Shown here one piece after another: positions 1 through 11,700 of a stretch of 64,000 nt of DNA; the stretch's first letter is position 1, and every line of letters starts with the position of its first letter. The notes below the pieces were generated by a model. It had not been told where the DNA came from, made no database searches, and saw only the letters and a list, made by a program, of their open reading frames with translations. The position numbers were made by a program, and so were the translations under genes. Origin of the DNA: Symbiodinium natans (lineage: Eukaryota; Sar; Dinophyceae; Suessiales; Symbiodiniaceae); NCBI GenBank assembly GCA_905221605.1, contig CAJNDS010002432.1, forward strand, positions 1 to 64,000. Direction: 5' to 3'.

Positions 1-208
1 GGCAAAATTTGGCCAAATCGGGCTGCCCTTCGTATGCGATGAGAAATGCGTGGCTCGATTTGGCCAAATTTTGCCCGGAGGCTGCCCGGCAAAATTTGGC
101 CAAATCGAGCCGCGATAGTTTAAATAATTTCGGGCCTCCAGAAAGGCGCGGCTCGATTTGGCCAAATTTTGCCGGGCAGCCTCCGGGCAAAATTTGGCCA
201 AATCGAGC
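1..208. repeat. paired palindromes on a 20-bp core
   Basis: Two palindromes share the core GGCAAAATTTGGCCAAATCG. The first (52-111) and second (151-208) each consist of the core and its reverse complement around a short GC-rich loop. The two loops are reverse complements of each other, so 52-208 as a whole is also an inverted repeat around a 39-bp spacer (112-150). A single arm at 1-20 suggests the block continues to the left of the window. No protein can be defended here. It could be a small foldback element or satellite edge; the sequence does not decide. Confidence 0.85.
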
Positions 209-870
209 TGGGGGGGTGGGGTCTGGGGAATCCCCCCATTTGGAAATAAATGAATTGAATTGAATTAATTGAATTAATTGAATTAATTGAATTAATTAAT
301 TCAATTAATTAAATTAATTCAATTAATTCCACCCCCCCTTTGGAAATAAATGAATTAATTGAATTAATTGAATTAATTGAATTAATTGAATTAATTCAAT
401 TTAATTCAATTAATTCAATTAATATTTATTTCCAAAGGGGGGGTGGGGGGTGGGGGCTGGGGAATCCCCCCCCATTTGGAAATAAATGAATTAATTGAAT
501 TAATTGAATTAATCGAAATAATTCAACTAATTCAATTAATTCAATTACTTCATTTATTTCCAAAGGGGAGGTGGAATTAATTGAATTAATTGAATTAATT
601 CCAATTAATTCTTAATTCAATTAATTCAATTAATTCAATTAATTCAATTAATTCAATTTTCATTTATTTCCAAAGGGGGGGGTTCAATTAATTCAATTAA
701 TTCAATTAATTCAATTAATTCAATTAATTCAATTAATTCAACTAATTCAATTAATTCCACCCCCCCCTTTGGAAATAAATGAATTAATTGAATTAATTGA
801 TTAAATTCATTAAATTCCAGGGGGAAAGTGGAAATTAAGGAATTTAATGAATTAAATTCTGTCTGTGCAA
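209..870. repeat. AATT-rich nonamer satellite with inverted segments
   Basis: Runs of a 9-bp unit of the form TTGAATTAA and its complement TTCAATTAA alternate in orientation. They are punctuated by G/C-run blocks of the form CCCCCCCTTTGGAAATAAATG or its reverse complement (near 221, 325, 430, 465, 550, 665 and 760). The block ending in GGAATCCCCCCATTTGG occurs in the same orientation near 221 and 463. Base composition is far more AT-rich than the rest of the window. No gene is visible. Confidence 0.85.
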
Positions 871-885
871 CCCTACAGGACCTAA

Positions 886-986
886 AATAGGGTCTATTTG
901 GAACATGGCTCTTGTGAATAAGTATACGTTTTGGGGCCTGTTTTCCTCTTGTAAATACGATTCCCAGCTTCCAAATAGACCCTATT
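886..986. repeat. 18-bp inverted repeat with TAGGGTCTATTT core
   Basis: The arm AATAGGGTCTATTTGGAA at 886-903 recurs as an exact reverse complement at 969-986, with 65 bp between. The core resembles the TAGGGGTCTATG motif that brackets the telomere-like array at 42.6-44.3 kb. Nothing links it to a known transposon family. Confidence 0.7.
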
Positions 987-987
987 T

Positions 988-3900
988 AAGCTGCACACCC
1001 CCCCCCCCCCCCCAATGTAAAAAGACGCCTCATACCCCGAAACAGCTGGCCTGCGTGTGGAGGCGATGCACAGCCTGGACCTGCTGTGTGCTGGGGGAGA
1101 GCTTTCTTGACATGCTCAATATACGGTTTGTGGCTGAGTCTGCTCGTTTGGGGTGGTTTTTGGAAATTTTGGAGCCATGGGGAAAAGGGGTGGCAACCAG
1201 GCCTAAAATTTGTGAAAAGGCACGGGACCACAATAAAAAGGTGAGGCTTCATTTTCAGGCTGATTCTTGGAATCAGCCCCAAGACATCCCAAGACCTTGC
1301 AGATTCTGAGTCGAAGGTTCCGACATGATCCACATGCTTTGCCATGGGTGGAGCTGTATTTTAACAATATCCCTTCGGGGCTCGCAACAAGGTTTGGCTG
1401 TTGCAGTAGGACCGCGCAGGATCCCATGTGTGTGTGACCCACACTCAACTTGCCCGCACTATCATACTTGGCCCGGCCTTGCGGCTTCGGTAGCCCAGCT
1501 CAATGACTCGACCGTCGGCAGTGCCCACCTCGACAATTCAGGGGGGGACTGACAGAGCGTTTGGAGGCTCATTGCTTGCACATTTCAGGCAGGCTGATTC
1601 TGGGATGTTCGTCTAGGGCCAGGGTTTACTACACAAAAAAAACAACTACTAACTACTGAGCTATTACTGTAAACTGCCTCCTATGTTGTCACAAGTGTCC
1701 GCTCAGCTTTGCAGTTGCAGCAGACTGTACCCGTGCGAGAGTTACTCCCTTGTGCAAAAGCATTCAAAGTTGGAATGTGTGCCTTGAAGCACATCCAGGC
1801 ACCCCTAGCAGGCCATAGCAGGCCCTAGCAGGACAGCCAACCTTTCTCGATCGCATCTGGGCCTTGCGAATACAAGAAACCTGCCTTGCAACAGGAGACC
1901 CTCATACTTGTTGAAAGTGCCACCATGGCTCCTAAGAAGCCTTCCGAGGCGATATTGCCCTAAGTTGTACATAGTGCCTATAGCTGAATTGGGAGGCGCC
2001 GAGTGCGCCACGAAGACCCTGACCTGCTCAGCCACGGAATCCGCGAGGCCGGCGCTGTGACCTGTGACGGCTTTCGGGCTTTCGGGCTAAACTCGCATGC
2101 AGTAGGCGAGGCTTCGAAAGGCCTCGGTCGGCAGGATGTTTATTCTAAACAATTGTTTAGTTGTTGGGGCTCAGGCGGTCGAGGCGGTTCGGAGATGTTC
2201 GAGGCACCAGTTTCGGACACTTTTGGGCCTTTGATGCCGTTCATGAGGCACTTACATTCACGTAGCTTTGTCTGCTGCATCTTTGGTCGAGGAAGAGGTC
2301 GGCGCATGCCATCGAATCGTCGAAGGTCGTGGACAGCAGCTTAACCCAAACGCTCACCTTGCACCACTCGCAACCCGAAAGGGGCACACATGTCCTGGCC
2401 TGACATCGGCAACTGAAGCTTCGAAGCGATTTCTGCTTTCTGCCCTTCTCTGCCCACTATGCGAGCTTGCAGGCTCAAGTTGAGGCTTGGGGCTTCTTTT
2501 TGCGACTTTCCGCCGACACCTGACGGCCTGATAGACTCGGCGGTGCGTTTGGGATGGTTTGGGTTCACGAATGATGTGTGGGGAAGTCTATGGAATCTTT
2601 CAAACCGAAACCAGCACAAGTTCCATGCTAAGTCCACCACCTGCCCGCCGGCACTCAAAGGCCAGTGTCGTGAAATGCCTTGCGACCGAACTTGGGAAGC
2701 TTGCTGCGCAGCTGCCTAACATCTGATGAACGATCCGAAATAACTTGCTCACCAGCTGCTGAAACAAATTCAATGTCGATCTAAGACTCCGACGTCTGCC
2801 TAAGAGTGCTTCCTTTTTGCGTCTGGGATCACCCTACTATCTTGTTGTGCAGACGAATAAGCGAATAAGCCTGCGCGTGCACAAACAGCCCATCTCGAAC
2901 CTACCGTAAACAGCATGAGGCCCCACCCCTGAGCCAGCACAGTCTGAGGTACGTCTGGCGAGCCAAAGTGCCCAGCGCCACCTCAACACAGATTGTAACA
3001 CCCATGGGCCGTTTCATGGTGAGGGGCTTACATGGCAGATATGTTCAAACGTACTGCATCAGAGAAGCCCACGTCAAGCTTCTAAGGTGTTGGGGTGTTT
3101 TGGATATTTCTGGGTTCTATCGATGCCCTCAATTCCCAGGGACTTATGATTCGGGATTTGGCTGGGTTACAGGCTATTGAGTTTGAAAGCTCCAGAACAA
3201 GCAACATCAAACCTCCACAGTGGCTCTACTACTAGCAGCTGCTTGTCAGCGAAAGTCGTGCAAACACACCACTCTTGATGCTAATCGCAAGCCGTAAAAC
3301 CTGGGTCGCTGAAAAGCAGGAGGGGAAGGGAAACGACAAGCTGCTGACAAAGACTCTATGACTTGCATGCCTCGGGCTCGCACCAAGCAGCCAGTAAGGT
3401 GGCTGTCCTTCGAGGGCTTTCAAAGTTGCGTGGTTTTCCCCTTTCCTCCTGTGGTATGTAAAGGATGCGCCCTGCTGCCCCTTTCAGGTCAGCGATTCTT
3501 GTCTCCAACCCAGCTCGCTTTAGGGTTGAACCACTGGCCTTTAGAGACATTGAAAATTGGATCTGTTTTGGTCCCTGCCACCCAATTCCATCGAGCAAAT
3601 ACTTGACCAGAGCGAGGCTTGACCGTTAGGGCTTGCAGGGGTCTCGGTGGCCCTTAGGTGGCTTCGGATTGAAGGCCCATGGCACCTGGCGCAGCCACTA
3701 AACTGCAATGTCTCAGGCTCTCCGTTAAAAATCCAGATCTTTACCCAAACTGAAGCGAGGCAACGGTTGGCTGTCCGTCTCCCTAAGCTCCAGCTAAAGA
3801 GGCATGTTTCGCGCAAACATCCTACATTGTTTGCACAATTCGCATAGAACCACACTAGAAACCGTCTGTGAAGAGGCAGGCCTGCAAAGTGGAAATCACT

Positions 3901-5476
3901 AAGCAGGCCTTCATCCGCCAGCAGCGGATGTTCTCCATGCCGCAGCTCATCAATGTCAGTTGGTCAAAAGGGGAGAACCTGCGATTTGGGCCACGTCTGA
4001 GAGATTGTTGCCAGCTTGCGCAAGAATGAAAGTTGAACCGCTAAAGCTTGCCCAGTCTACCAACATAACCAAGGGAGAAGAAGACCCAGACGCATCCCAA
4101 GGGTTCTCCCAGGCACCGGAGGCAGGCCACGTCCGGCCCCGTCTGCTTGGCCACCACGGTGGGAGCCCCACCGTCTGCACGGCTCATGTCCCAAACCTTC
4201 CGGAAGGGTTCTCCAAAAAAAAACCTGCAAAAAATCGACGCTGGGTCAGCTCGCGGATCTTTTTTGACGGCTTGGGGTTGCCAAGGCTCCCGGCCAGCAA
4301 CGTTTGCCGATTCTGGATGTCCTGCCCACTGGACACAGGAAGCCCCTCCTACAGTAGCATCTCCTAGCATCTCCTAGCATCTCCTAGCCTCCTGGCTTCC
4401 AGCATGCGTGAGGTGCGGGAGGATTGGGGTCCAGGGTGCTTCGAATCTGACAACCGGGCTCAACAGGCTTCAACCTGGGATCCCATCCTGCGGCCTTTTG
4501 ACCTTCTTGACCCCTTGATTACTCAAAAAAATGAAGTGCGAACAGAAGTGCAAAGCGAAAGGCTTGCCTGACCGGCCACAGCCAGAAACTTCGTTGGCCC
4601 ATCGAAGGCGAGAGCTTGCACAGAGACCAAAGACGGAAGCGACCTCTTCAAAACAATCTGCCAAGAACGCAACATCTGCAGAAGTCAGTTCAACGGGGCA
4701 TTCCATCTTGTGCAGCAGGGAGAATTCTTAGATAGCACCATTCTAAGATTGAAAGAAGACGCTGGCAATCGTTTGGAATAAGGTTGGCTGTTAAAGTATC
4801 ATTTCAGCCGATGCCGGGGGAAGCTTGTCAAGGCAGAGGCTCTAATACCAAATATGCCCTTGTCTCAACAGCCCCCCTAGCCCACTTTCTCCACAAACGA
4901 AATCGGCCCCCTCAAACCCGTGTGTTCTCTTGAGAAGAAGGGGGTCATTCTTTGGGACATGTCTCATGCCATGCCATGTGCTTAGGCAGGCTGCGCTCCG
5001 GGCCCCAGGCGTCACCGATACGCACGCCAAGCCTGCATGGACATGCATGATGCTTCCTTGAGCTCAACGTGGCGGCACGTTTTGCTCCCTAGAACGGTCA
5101 CTAGGACAGCAGCCTCGGAGCACCCAGGTTGCATGCAGAGTGACAAGGTCGCTTTGCTCAACTAACATCCCAAGCTCTTCCATTTTCCCACGGCAAGCCT
5201 CCTTCACCGCGCAGCGTCCAGAGACGCATCACAGGTGGATCCCTCTTGGTGTCCACCTGGTGTGTTCACGGGGCGTTGGTCTGGGCATTGGATGGTGTAG
5301 GGTTTCCATATTGTTTAGAAGTTTAGCAAGCACCCCTCAGGGATTAAGCCACCTTCTTGGATGTCAGGCTCTCGGGTTTACTCAAAGCAAACGACTGGAA
5401 GCCCTCTTCTGGACTCAATCCTTCGTTCATGGAACCCCGAACCTTCGAGAGTTCTTTATTTTCCGTCCCAACCAAA
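988..5476. other. unassigned; no supported gene
   Basis: I see no protein family in either strand. Open frames are short and overlap on both strands without conserved motifs. The stretch holds a C16 run (998-1013) and a small decamer repeat (4358-4387, listed separately). Multi-exon genes with short exons could be missed, because introns cannot be predicted reliably by eye here. Confidence 0.5.
4358..4387. repeat. three tandem copies of CATCTCCTAG
   Basis: A perfect 10-bp unit occurs three times in a row, with no gene around it. Minor local duplication. Confidence 0.85.
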
Positions 5477-5711
5477 TTTAGGGTGGGGGGGGGTGACCAC
5501 CACCCCCCCCCCTCCCCCACACCCCCCCCCACCACCACCCCCCCCCCCCCCCCCACCACCACCCCCCCCCCCCCCCTAAACCCTAAACCCTAAACCCTAA
5601 ACCCTGAACCCTAAACCCTAAGAAGGGGGGGGGGGGGGGGTGGTGAGGGGGGGGGGGGGGGGGGTGGTGAGGGGGGGGGGGGGGGGGGGTGGTGGTGACC
5701 CCCCCCCACCC
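5477..5711. repeat. C/G-run inverted repeat enclosing telomeric repeats
   Basis: The left half is C runs broken by CCACCACC, and the right half is G runs broken by GGTGGTGA. The outer ends (about 5481-5507 and 5685-5710) are near-perfect reverse complements, GGGGGTGACCACCACC against GGTGGTGGTGACCCCC. The telomere-type block at 5574-5622 sits in the middle. Long proline- or glycine-rich open frames here follow from the homopolymers and are not genes. Run lengths may be affected by sequencing or assembly error. Confidence 0.85.
5574..5622. repeat. interstitial telomere-type repeat, (CCCTAAA) x7
   Basis: Seven head-to-tail heptamers: CCCTAAA four times, CCCTGAA, CCCTAAA and CCCTAAG. The TTTAGGG type is known from plants and several algal groups including dinoflagellates. 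Being internal and embedded in an inverted repeat, it is not a functional chromosome end in this assembly. Confidence 0.9.
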
Positions 5712-8700
5712 TCAGAAGAGCGGGGCCGGAACACAGAGAACTATCGAACCTTCGCCATAGTCCAAGACATCCGAGTCCCCAGAAGGAACTGCCCACCTCG
5801 CCGTCGCCACCCTGGATCGAAGCCACCCACCTCCTTGTGCGCTGTGGGAGTCATGCGAGTAAGGAGCACCGAAGCTACGAAAGAGCAAGGCAGCAAAGCA
5901 TTTGCCAAGGACCATCGCGGCTCACAAGCATCCAGAAGCAACAAACTTCAGTTTTGCCAACCCTATGGCCCTATGGCACCTTAATCGACGGATGGGCCTC
6001 AGGTGGAACACTGTACGACATGCGTTCGGATTGGTTTTAAGATGCTGCTCAAGCTTATGGACACAGAAAGCAAAGGGCAGGAGTTTTTGAGGATTATGTA
6101 CGCATTGCAAAAATGACATGATGCGCGGTGGATTTGTGCTGTTCTTTGGCATTCCCACGTTGGTCTCCACCGGGTAGAATTTCCCTGGATGTCTCACCAC
6201 TTGTTTGGTACTCTTGCCACAAGAACGGGGCGAAGCCCTGTTCTTGCAAGCATATTTTGCTCCTTTTTGAGGAGGGACTGCAGTGCGATTTGCCCTCATT
6301 GGCGCCGTCTGACATGTTTTGCGTCCTATTCGAGGACATTCCAGGCGATAGCACTGAAACCAGGAAGTAGGCTCAAATAGACAGAGCACTCAGAGCACGC
6401 CCCACATCCCAGCACAGGCTGCTCGGTTCAGCGCGGTGGCCACTGGGGGATCAAGTACAGTTAGTATAGCAACTCAGCTTTCGCTCCGACGAACTTCCCG
6501 CTCTTGGCCCGAAGTCGACCAAACTTGAGTCGACAAAATAAGGGGCATATCAACCTTTCACACGTTCCATGGCCGTTCCGTGAAATTTTCGTGTACCGTA
6601 CCAAAGCTTCCGACAATTTACACAGGGGGCATCATCCCAAGCACAGTATAGGCACAAACTTGTCCGCGCTAAGGACTCAGCCCATCATCTGAGACCTCCA
6701 GCAGCTCCACGGGCCTTCCCAGAGCAATGGCACAAACAGGACAACTCCATCTCGGGAGTGATGACAACACTCGCTGATGCTGTTGCGGGATCGCAATCCT
6801 GCACAATACAAGACAAATAGCACACGCCATGCAAAGGCTCAGGCCCAACAAGTGTATCCAGGCCTGGCATGACCTTGCAAGAATTGGGGTCTGCCGTCGG
6901 AGTCCTGGCATCTTTGCTTCTAGGCATCGGTCACACACAATACCCAATTCCGGCAGAATTCAGGAAACTGTCTCAGCTCTATGGTGGGCTTTGAGGCACA
7001 GGCAGGGGAAAAGACGCGACCAAAAGCAGACACCCCAAAAACCCCCGCCCCACGGAAACACAAACACACCAACCAGCCAACCAACCAACCTACTTACTAA
7101 CCAACCAAGCCACTGACCGAAACCACAAACCTGAAGGGACAACAAGCCCGAGAAACCTACATCCCAAACCCGAACCCGACTCGAGATAGGGGCGAAGGCC
7201 AGAAGCCAAAGGGCACAAAAGAGAAGCGCAACATGCGTCACCATCGGTCACCAGTCTCGAGCTTGCAGGTCCGAGCTCACATCTGACGGTATCCTTAAGA
7301 ACTTTCATGGACCAGCTTCTACCAAAGTGAGTGATGGTCCTGGCTCCGCAGGACCAGCGCCAGGGAGCAGATGCTGACAATCTGCGCAGGCGGCGGAAAC
7401 GGACAAATTCAGCCAAAGCAGTATGCAATAAGCTGCAGTTCTGATCCGTTCTCTCTACTTCCTTTGTGCTCCAAACCGTCTCTCCTTCCTCAGGCCTACA
7501 GACATCAAACTAACGACCGGAACAGCAGCAACAACAACAAAAACTGCATCCGCAGAACATGTCTCAAGGCATCACGACTGCCACAGGCAAGCTCGCTGCA
7601 TTGCGGCTCTTTCCCTGGGCATTCCTGATTCTATGCTTTGAGCACCCCACATCCCAGCCAATAATCATCTTGTCTCGGAAGTAACGATTCACATGATACT
7701 GAGGGTCTTATATACTTGGAAGAACCCGACACAGTCTACCAAAGGTGGTCCTCCATGGGTGCTGCGGCTTTGTCCTGCAAGAAAAATGGTGTTTGGACAT
7801 GAGCCTTCTGAGGCCTAAGCTGCCTTTGCGAATCAAACACCAGCTCAGCCTGGCCCCCAAAAGGCCTGAAGCCTCCTCTAACGGTATAAGCTCCGCACAG
7901 CGGACAGCACACAGCAGATTCAGTTTCGAAGTACGCACAGGGCAAAGGTCCGCTGCATTGGCCACGAAAGCTGCCCGACGATGTGGGATCTCGGATCGGG
8001 GAGGTGTGCGTGACCGGGATGCTTTCAAGTCTTGCAGGCCCCCGAGTGTCAATCCTGATTCTCCATCGACAACAGGGCGCAACTTCCGACTCACCTGGCC
8101 TGGAGAAGTCCAGATGGTTCCGATATCCTCCAAAGAAGATGCTAGTCAACCGCAACAGTGAACCTCTACCTCTGCTGCCTTGAAGCTCAACGATGAGCAC
8201 CAAAGGTGCAGATGTCCTCCGCCCGCCTTTCGCTACTGCGACCATGTTCCGGATCGCTGCAATTGGCCTGGGCCTTGTTTTCGAGCAGCACAAGGAATAT
8301 TCTCCGAGTTTAACGCATGCCTGCCCTGTACATGTTCAGCCTTGCCTTGTATAGGTGTTGACTTCTCATCTCGAATGTATGCATGTAGCGATTTCTGCGT
8401 TTAGACCAATGGCGCGAGGAAAGACGACAAGAAGTCGAGGTTGGGGTTCAGGGTACATGTTCTCCAGACATGAGCGGCCAGGGAGAACTACGCGCCCAAC
8501 GCGTTCTTTTGGACCGAACCCTCAAACCAACCTCAAGCGGAAGCTAATCCTAATCGTTGCGAAACCCTTCTCGAGCCACATTCCACCACTGCACAGGCTG
8601 AGCAGAAGGCCAATCCTCCTGGAGGCAGATTTTCGTTTCAGGGTGTGCAGGAGTTCAGGCTTTGCCTTCGACCACAACAAGGACGCAACATGCTGCGATG

Positions 8701-11700
8701 TCCGCAGGCTTGCACACCAAACAAGCGAGAAGTAGTGTAGGTCAGTAACGATCATTTCATCTCACCCAAGTCACGAAATTTTAGAATCCAACCTTGACTC
8801 TTCCTCTTCCGTGGCAGCTACAAGTTCTCAGAATCTGTCCCACCCTCTAACTTGGTCCTTCTCCTTCCCAGATCCTGGCCCGCTCGAAGAGGGCGGGGGC
8901 GCTGGGCCTGTGTGGTGCCGAGGCTTGTGGTTGCGGTTCTCGTGCGCTTGCTGCTGCTAGCAAAGGCGAGAAAAACTCAGAACCTATTCACGCGAGGCTG
9001 CCCTAAACCCAAAATCAATTCCGACCCTGCTGCGGCTAAGGGCAGGTCTCTTCACGGGTGATGGTGCAGCCATCACGGCCATCCTGGAAAAAGCAGAGGA
9101 TGACATGTCTAAGTTATGGCCAGGATCCACAGGATCCACATCGAGTCAACCCCCCACATGGCTGAACCAGTGCAAGAAGCCTGTCGCTGGCGGCTGCGGC
9201 GGCCTATCCGAACACACACAGGATTGAAGAGCGTGAGTGAGGCCATGTGAGGCGTGCGAGGCAATCTTTTTGAGGTGTAGGTCTTGGCTTTCTTAGTGGG
9301 GAAGGCCAGCATGCTTTTTGGCATGCGGGTTTGGGGTTTGGCGATTCCAGGATCTTGGATCAAGAGGACCAAGGGGTGGGATGCCGCACGATGGCACTTT
9401 CGGCTCTTGAATGTGCATTCGTACACAGGGCACCGCCACATCCTCAGCTGGATGAGTGATGGGGGATCCTGGCGTTGACTGCCTCGTTCTAGCCAAGCCT
9501 TTCGTAGCCAAACCCCGTCCACCTTGTCACCAAAGCTTTGGCAGGCATGAGCCTTCTGTACGAAAAGGGAAGCAGGAACCTAAACACGGGACGTCGGACA
9601 ACATAAAACTCCCAGCCTCCCCGGCATGCGGCACATCCACCCAGTCCCAGTCCTGCAGCTATTTAACAGGAACTGTTGCAGAGCAGGGCGAAGCCTGTTG
9701 TCAGTGCTAGATGGCTATATTGCCATACAACACACCTCAAAATTGCCAGAACAATCATTTTGCGGAGGATTTATGGATGTGCATCACTCCTCCTTGACTG
9801 CTCCTGGCCTTCAAGTGCAACCACTGTCAAGTGCAATCACAGCTGCGCTTAACCACGTGCCGGCCACTTCCAGCACGACAAACGCTGTTGGCCGACCTCA
9901 ACCCACTTAGTCCTTGAATTCGCCGAGGATTTCACGCGGTCCAGCGTTGGCAGCGTAGAAGCCTCGCCCAGGGAAATCTCTAGAAATCTGTGGGAAAATT
10001 ATTGGCCAAAACGCAAGTGCCAGTGCTGAGCAGTCACGCATTGCACACCGGCGCGGCTTCAGCGCCGAACTATCTCATTAAAGCCACCCACGACAGCCTC
10101 CGTAAGATCAGCCCTGTCAAACTCAGAGCCGATCCATGCTCAACCTGTTGTGCCGAGAGTCGATCGGAGGTGAACACATTCCGGACGTAGAGAGACGCAC
10201 AGATCTGGATAGATCCTCAGATGCTGTGCAACTCACAGAACCCCTCGTGCTAAACTGCTAAACCCACACCGACAAAAAGCCTGAAAAGCCTTCGACCTGG
10301 CATCCACAGGCCCAACCGAGGGTGGAGCACTGAGCGCAACTGCTGGCCCAGCTGCTCAGGAGGAAGCCATGGCGGTTGATTCCAGGCACTACCCCCAGCG
10401 CGGCGGGGACGTGGAGGCGCAGAACCTGAAAGACTCTGCCCGTTCACGTCTTCCCACTGTTTCTTCTCACCGGAGGACTGCCAAACAGAGGTTGTTTCAA
10501 CGTTTTAAGCATACAGGTTCTCCGCCAGCAAACTTCACGATGGATTGATCGAACCAAGCCGGAGGTCCTCAAACCTCCCTGCCCATGTCCAAAGCCTAAC
10601 TAAACTCCTTTATGCTTTCTTGGCCTGTGAGCCCATGACGCTTCAAGTGCGGGACCGTCCACTGCTCCGACAGCTGGCAGGGGCATTGGATGCAGTGGTA
10701 CGTGGTGGTCCCCACCTGAATCCGCTGCTGTGAAACCATAAAATACATCATGTGAACCCTTGAAGCCTAAACAAGAAACACTCTTGGGTTTTTGGTGGGC
10801 ACAGGGGGATCTTGAATGTCATGCTCCTGCTGCCCAACTTCGCACGCATGCTTCGGGTCGGGATGGTCCGAATAGGGGCCCCCAGGGTGCATCATGTCAG
10901 CCTAGTGCAATGTAGATTCTTGTCAGCAACGAGCCCGGGCGACACGTGCTGTTCTTGGGGTATCTTCGCGAGAGGAAGCATGCTCGCAAGCGCAGATCTT
11001 TGTTGCCTTCCGCCGGGCTGAAATGGCATTTGATTGTTGGGTTCGGCTTGGTCTTCCCAGAGTTGCGCTTTGCACGAAGCTGCTGCACCTCTGCTGGGAA
11101 AGCTTCTCATGCATATGTAGCAGTGTAGCAGCTTAGAGGGAGAGAGCGCAAGCTGTGGCACCAGCTTACCGGGTCAAAAAACTCCATGTCATGCTCAACC
11201 TTTCAGCCGCTCTTCACACCCATTCTGCCTCCTGGTAGGCGTTGCTCAGGGAGATCCCTTAGAATGCAGATCTTATGGAAGAGATTAAAGCCGGAACCTA
11301 CTGGTGTTTGCACTTTGGTGAAGCAGGACCAGCTTCTGAGTTTCGGGTACTTAGGGTGGACAAGTGGGATGTTTTGAAACACCGGCGCTGCAAAAACACT
11401 TGATAGCCTTCAGAGTCGTCGTGTGCGTGCCAGAAACTCTGGAGGCATGCAAGAAGCGACAGCTGCGCGGAAAGAAAAGTGAGAAAAACTATCGACTGCG
11501 CCCCTGCAACGGCTAGTTTGGCTCGGAATTGTGAGGCAGGAGGCGAAACCGCTGGCCACCGCTAACGACGTAGTCCTTGAAGGCAAAGTTGACAGGATAC
11601 TTCCAAGCCATGCCCTCTAACCCATCCAAGTTTACGACGTACAAAAAAGGCTTCCCGGGCTCCCATCCAAATCACTTGCCTATCTCTTTCTACGCCCCAT

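Noticed and set aside
905-1345. Overlapping short genes on both strands
   Set aside because: They span a C16 run and lack any family signature.
5344-5826. Proline- or glycine-rich proteins
   Set aside because: Produced by C and G homopolymer runs and telomeric heptamers.
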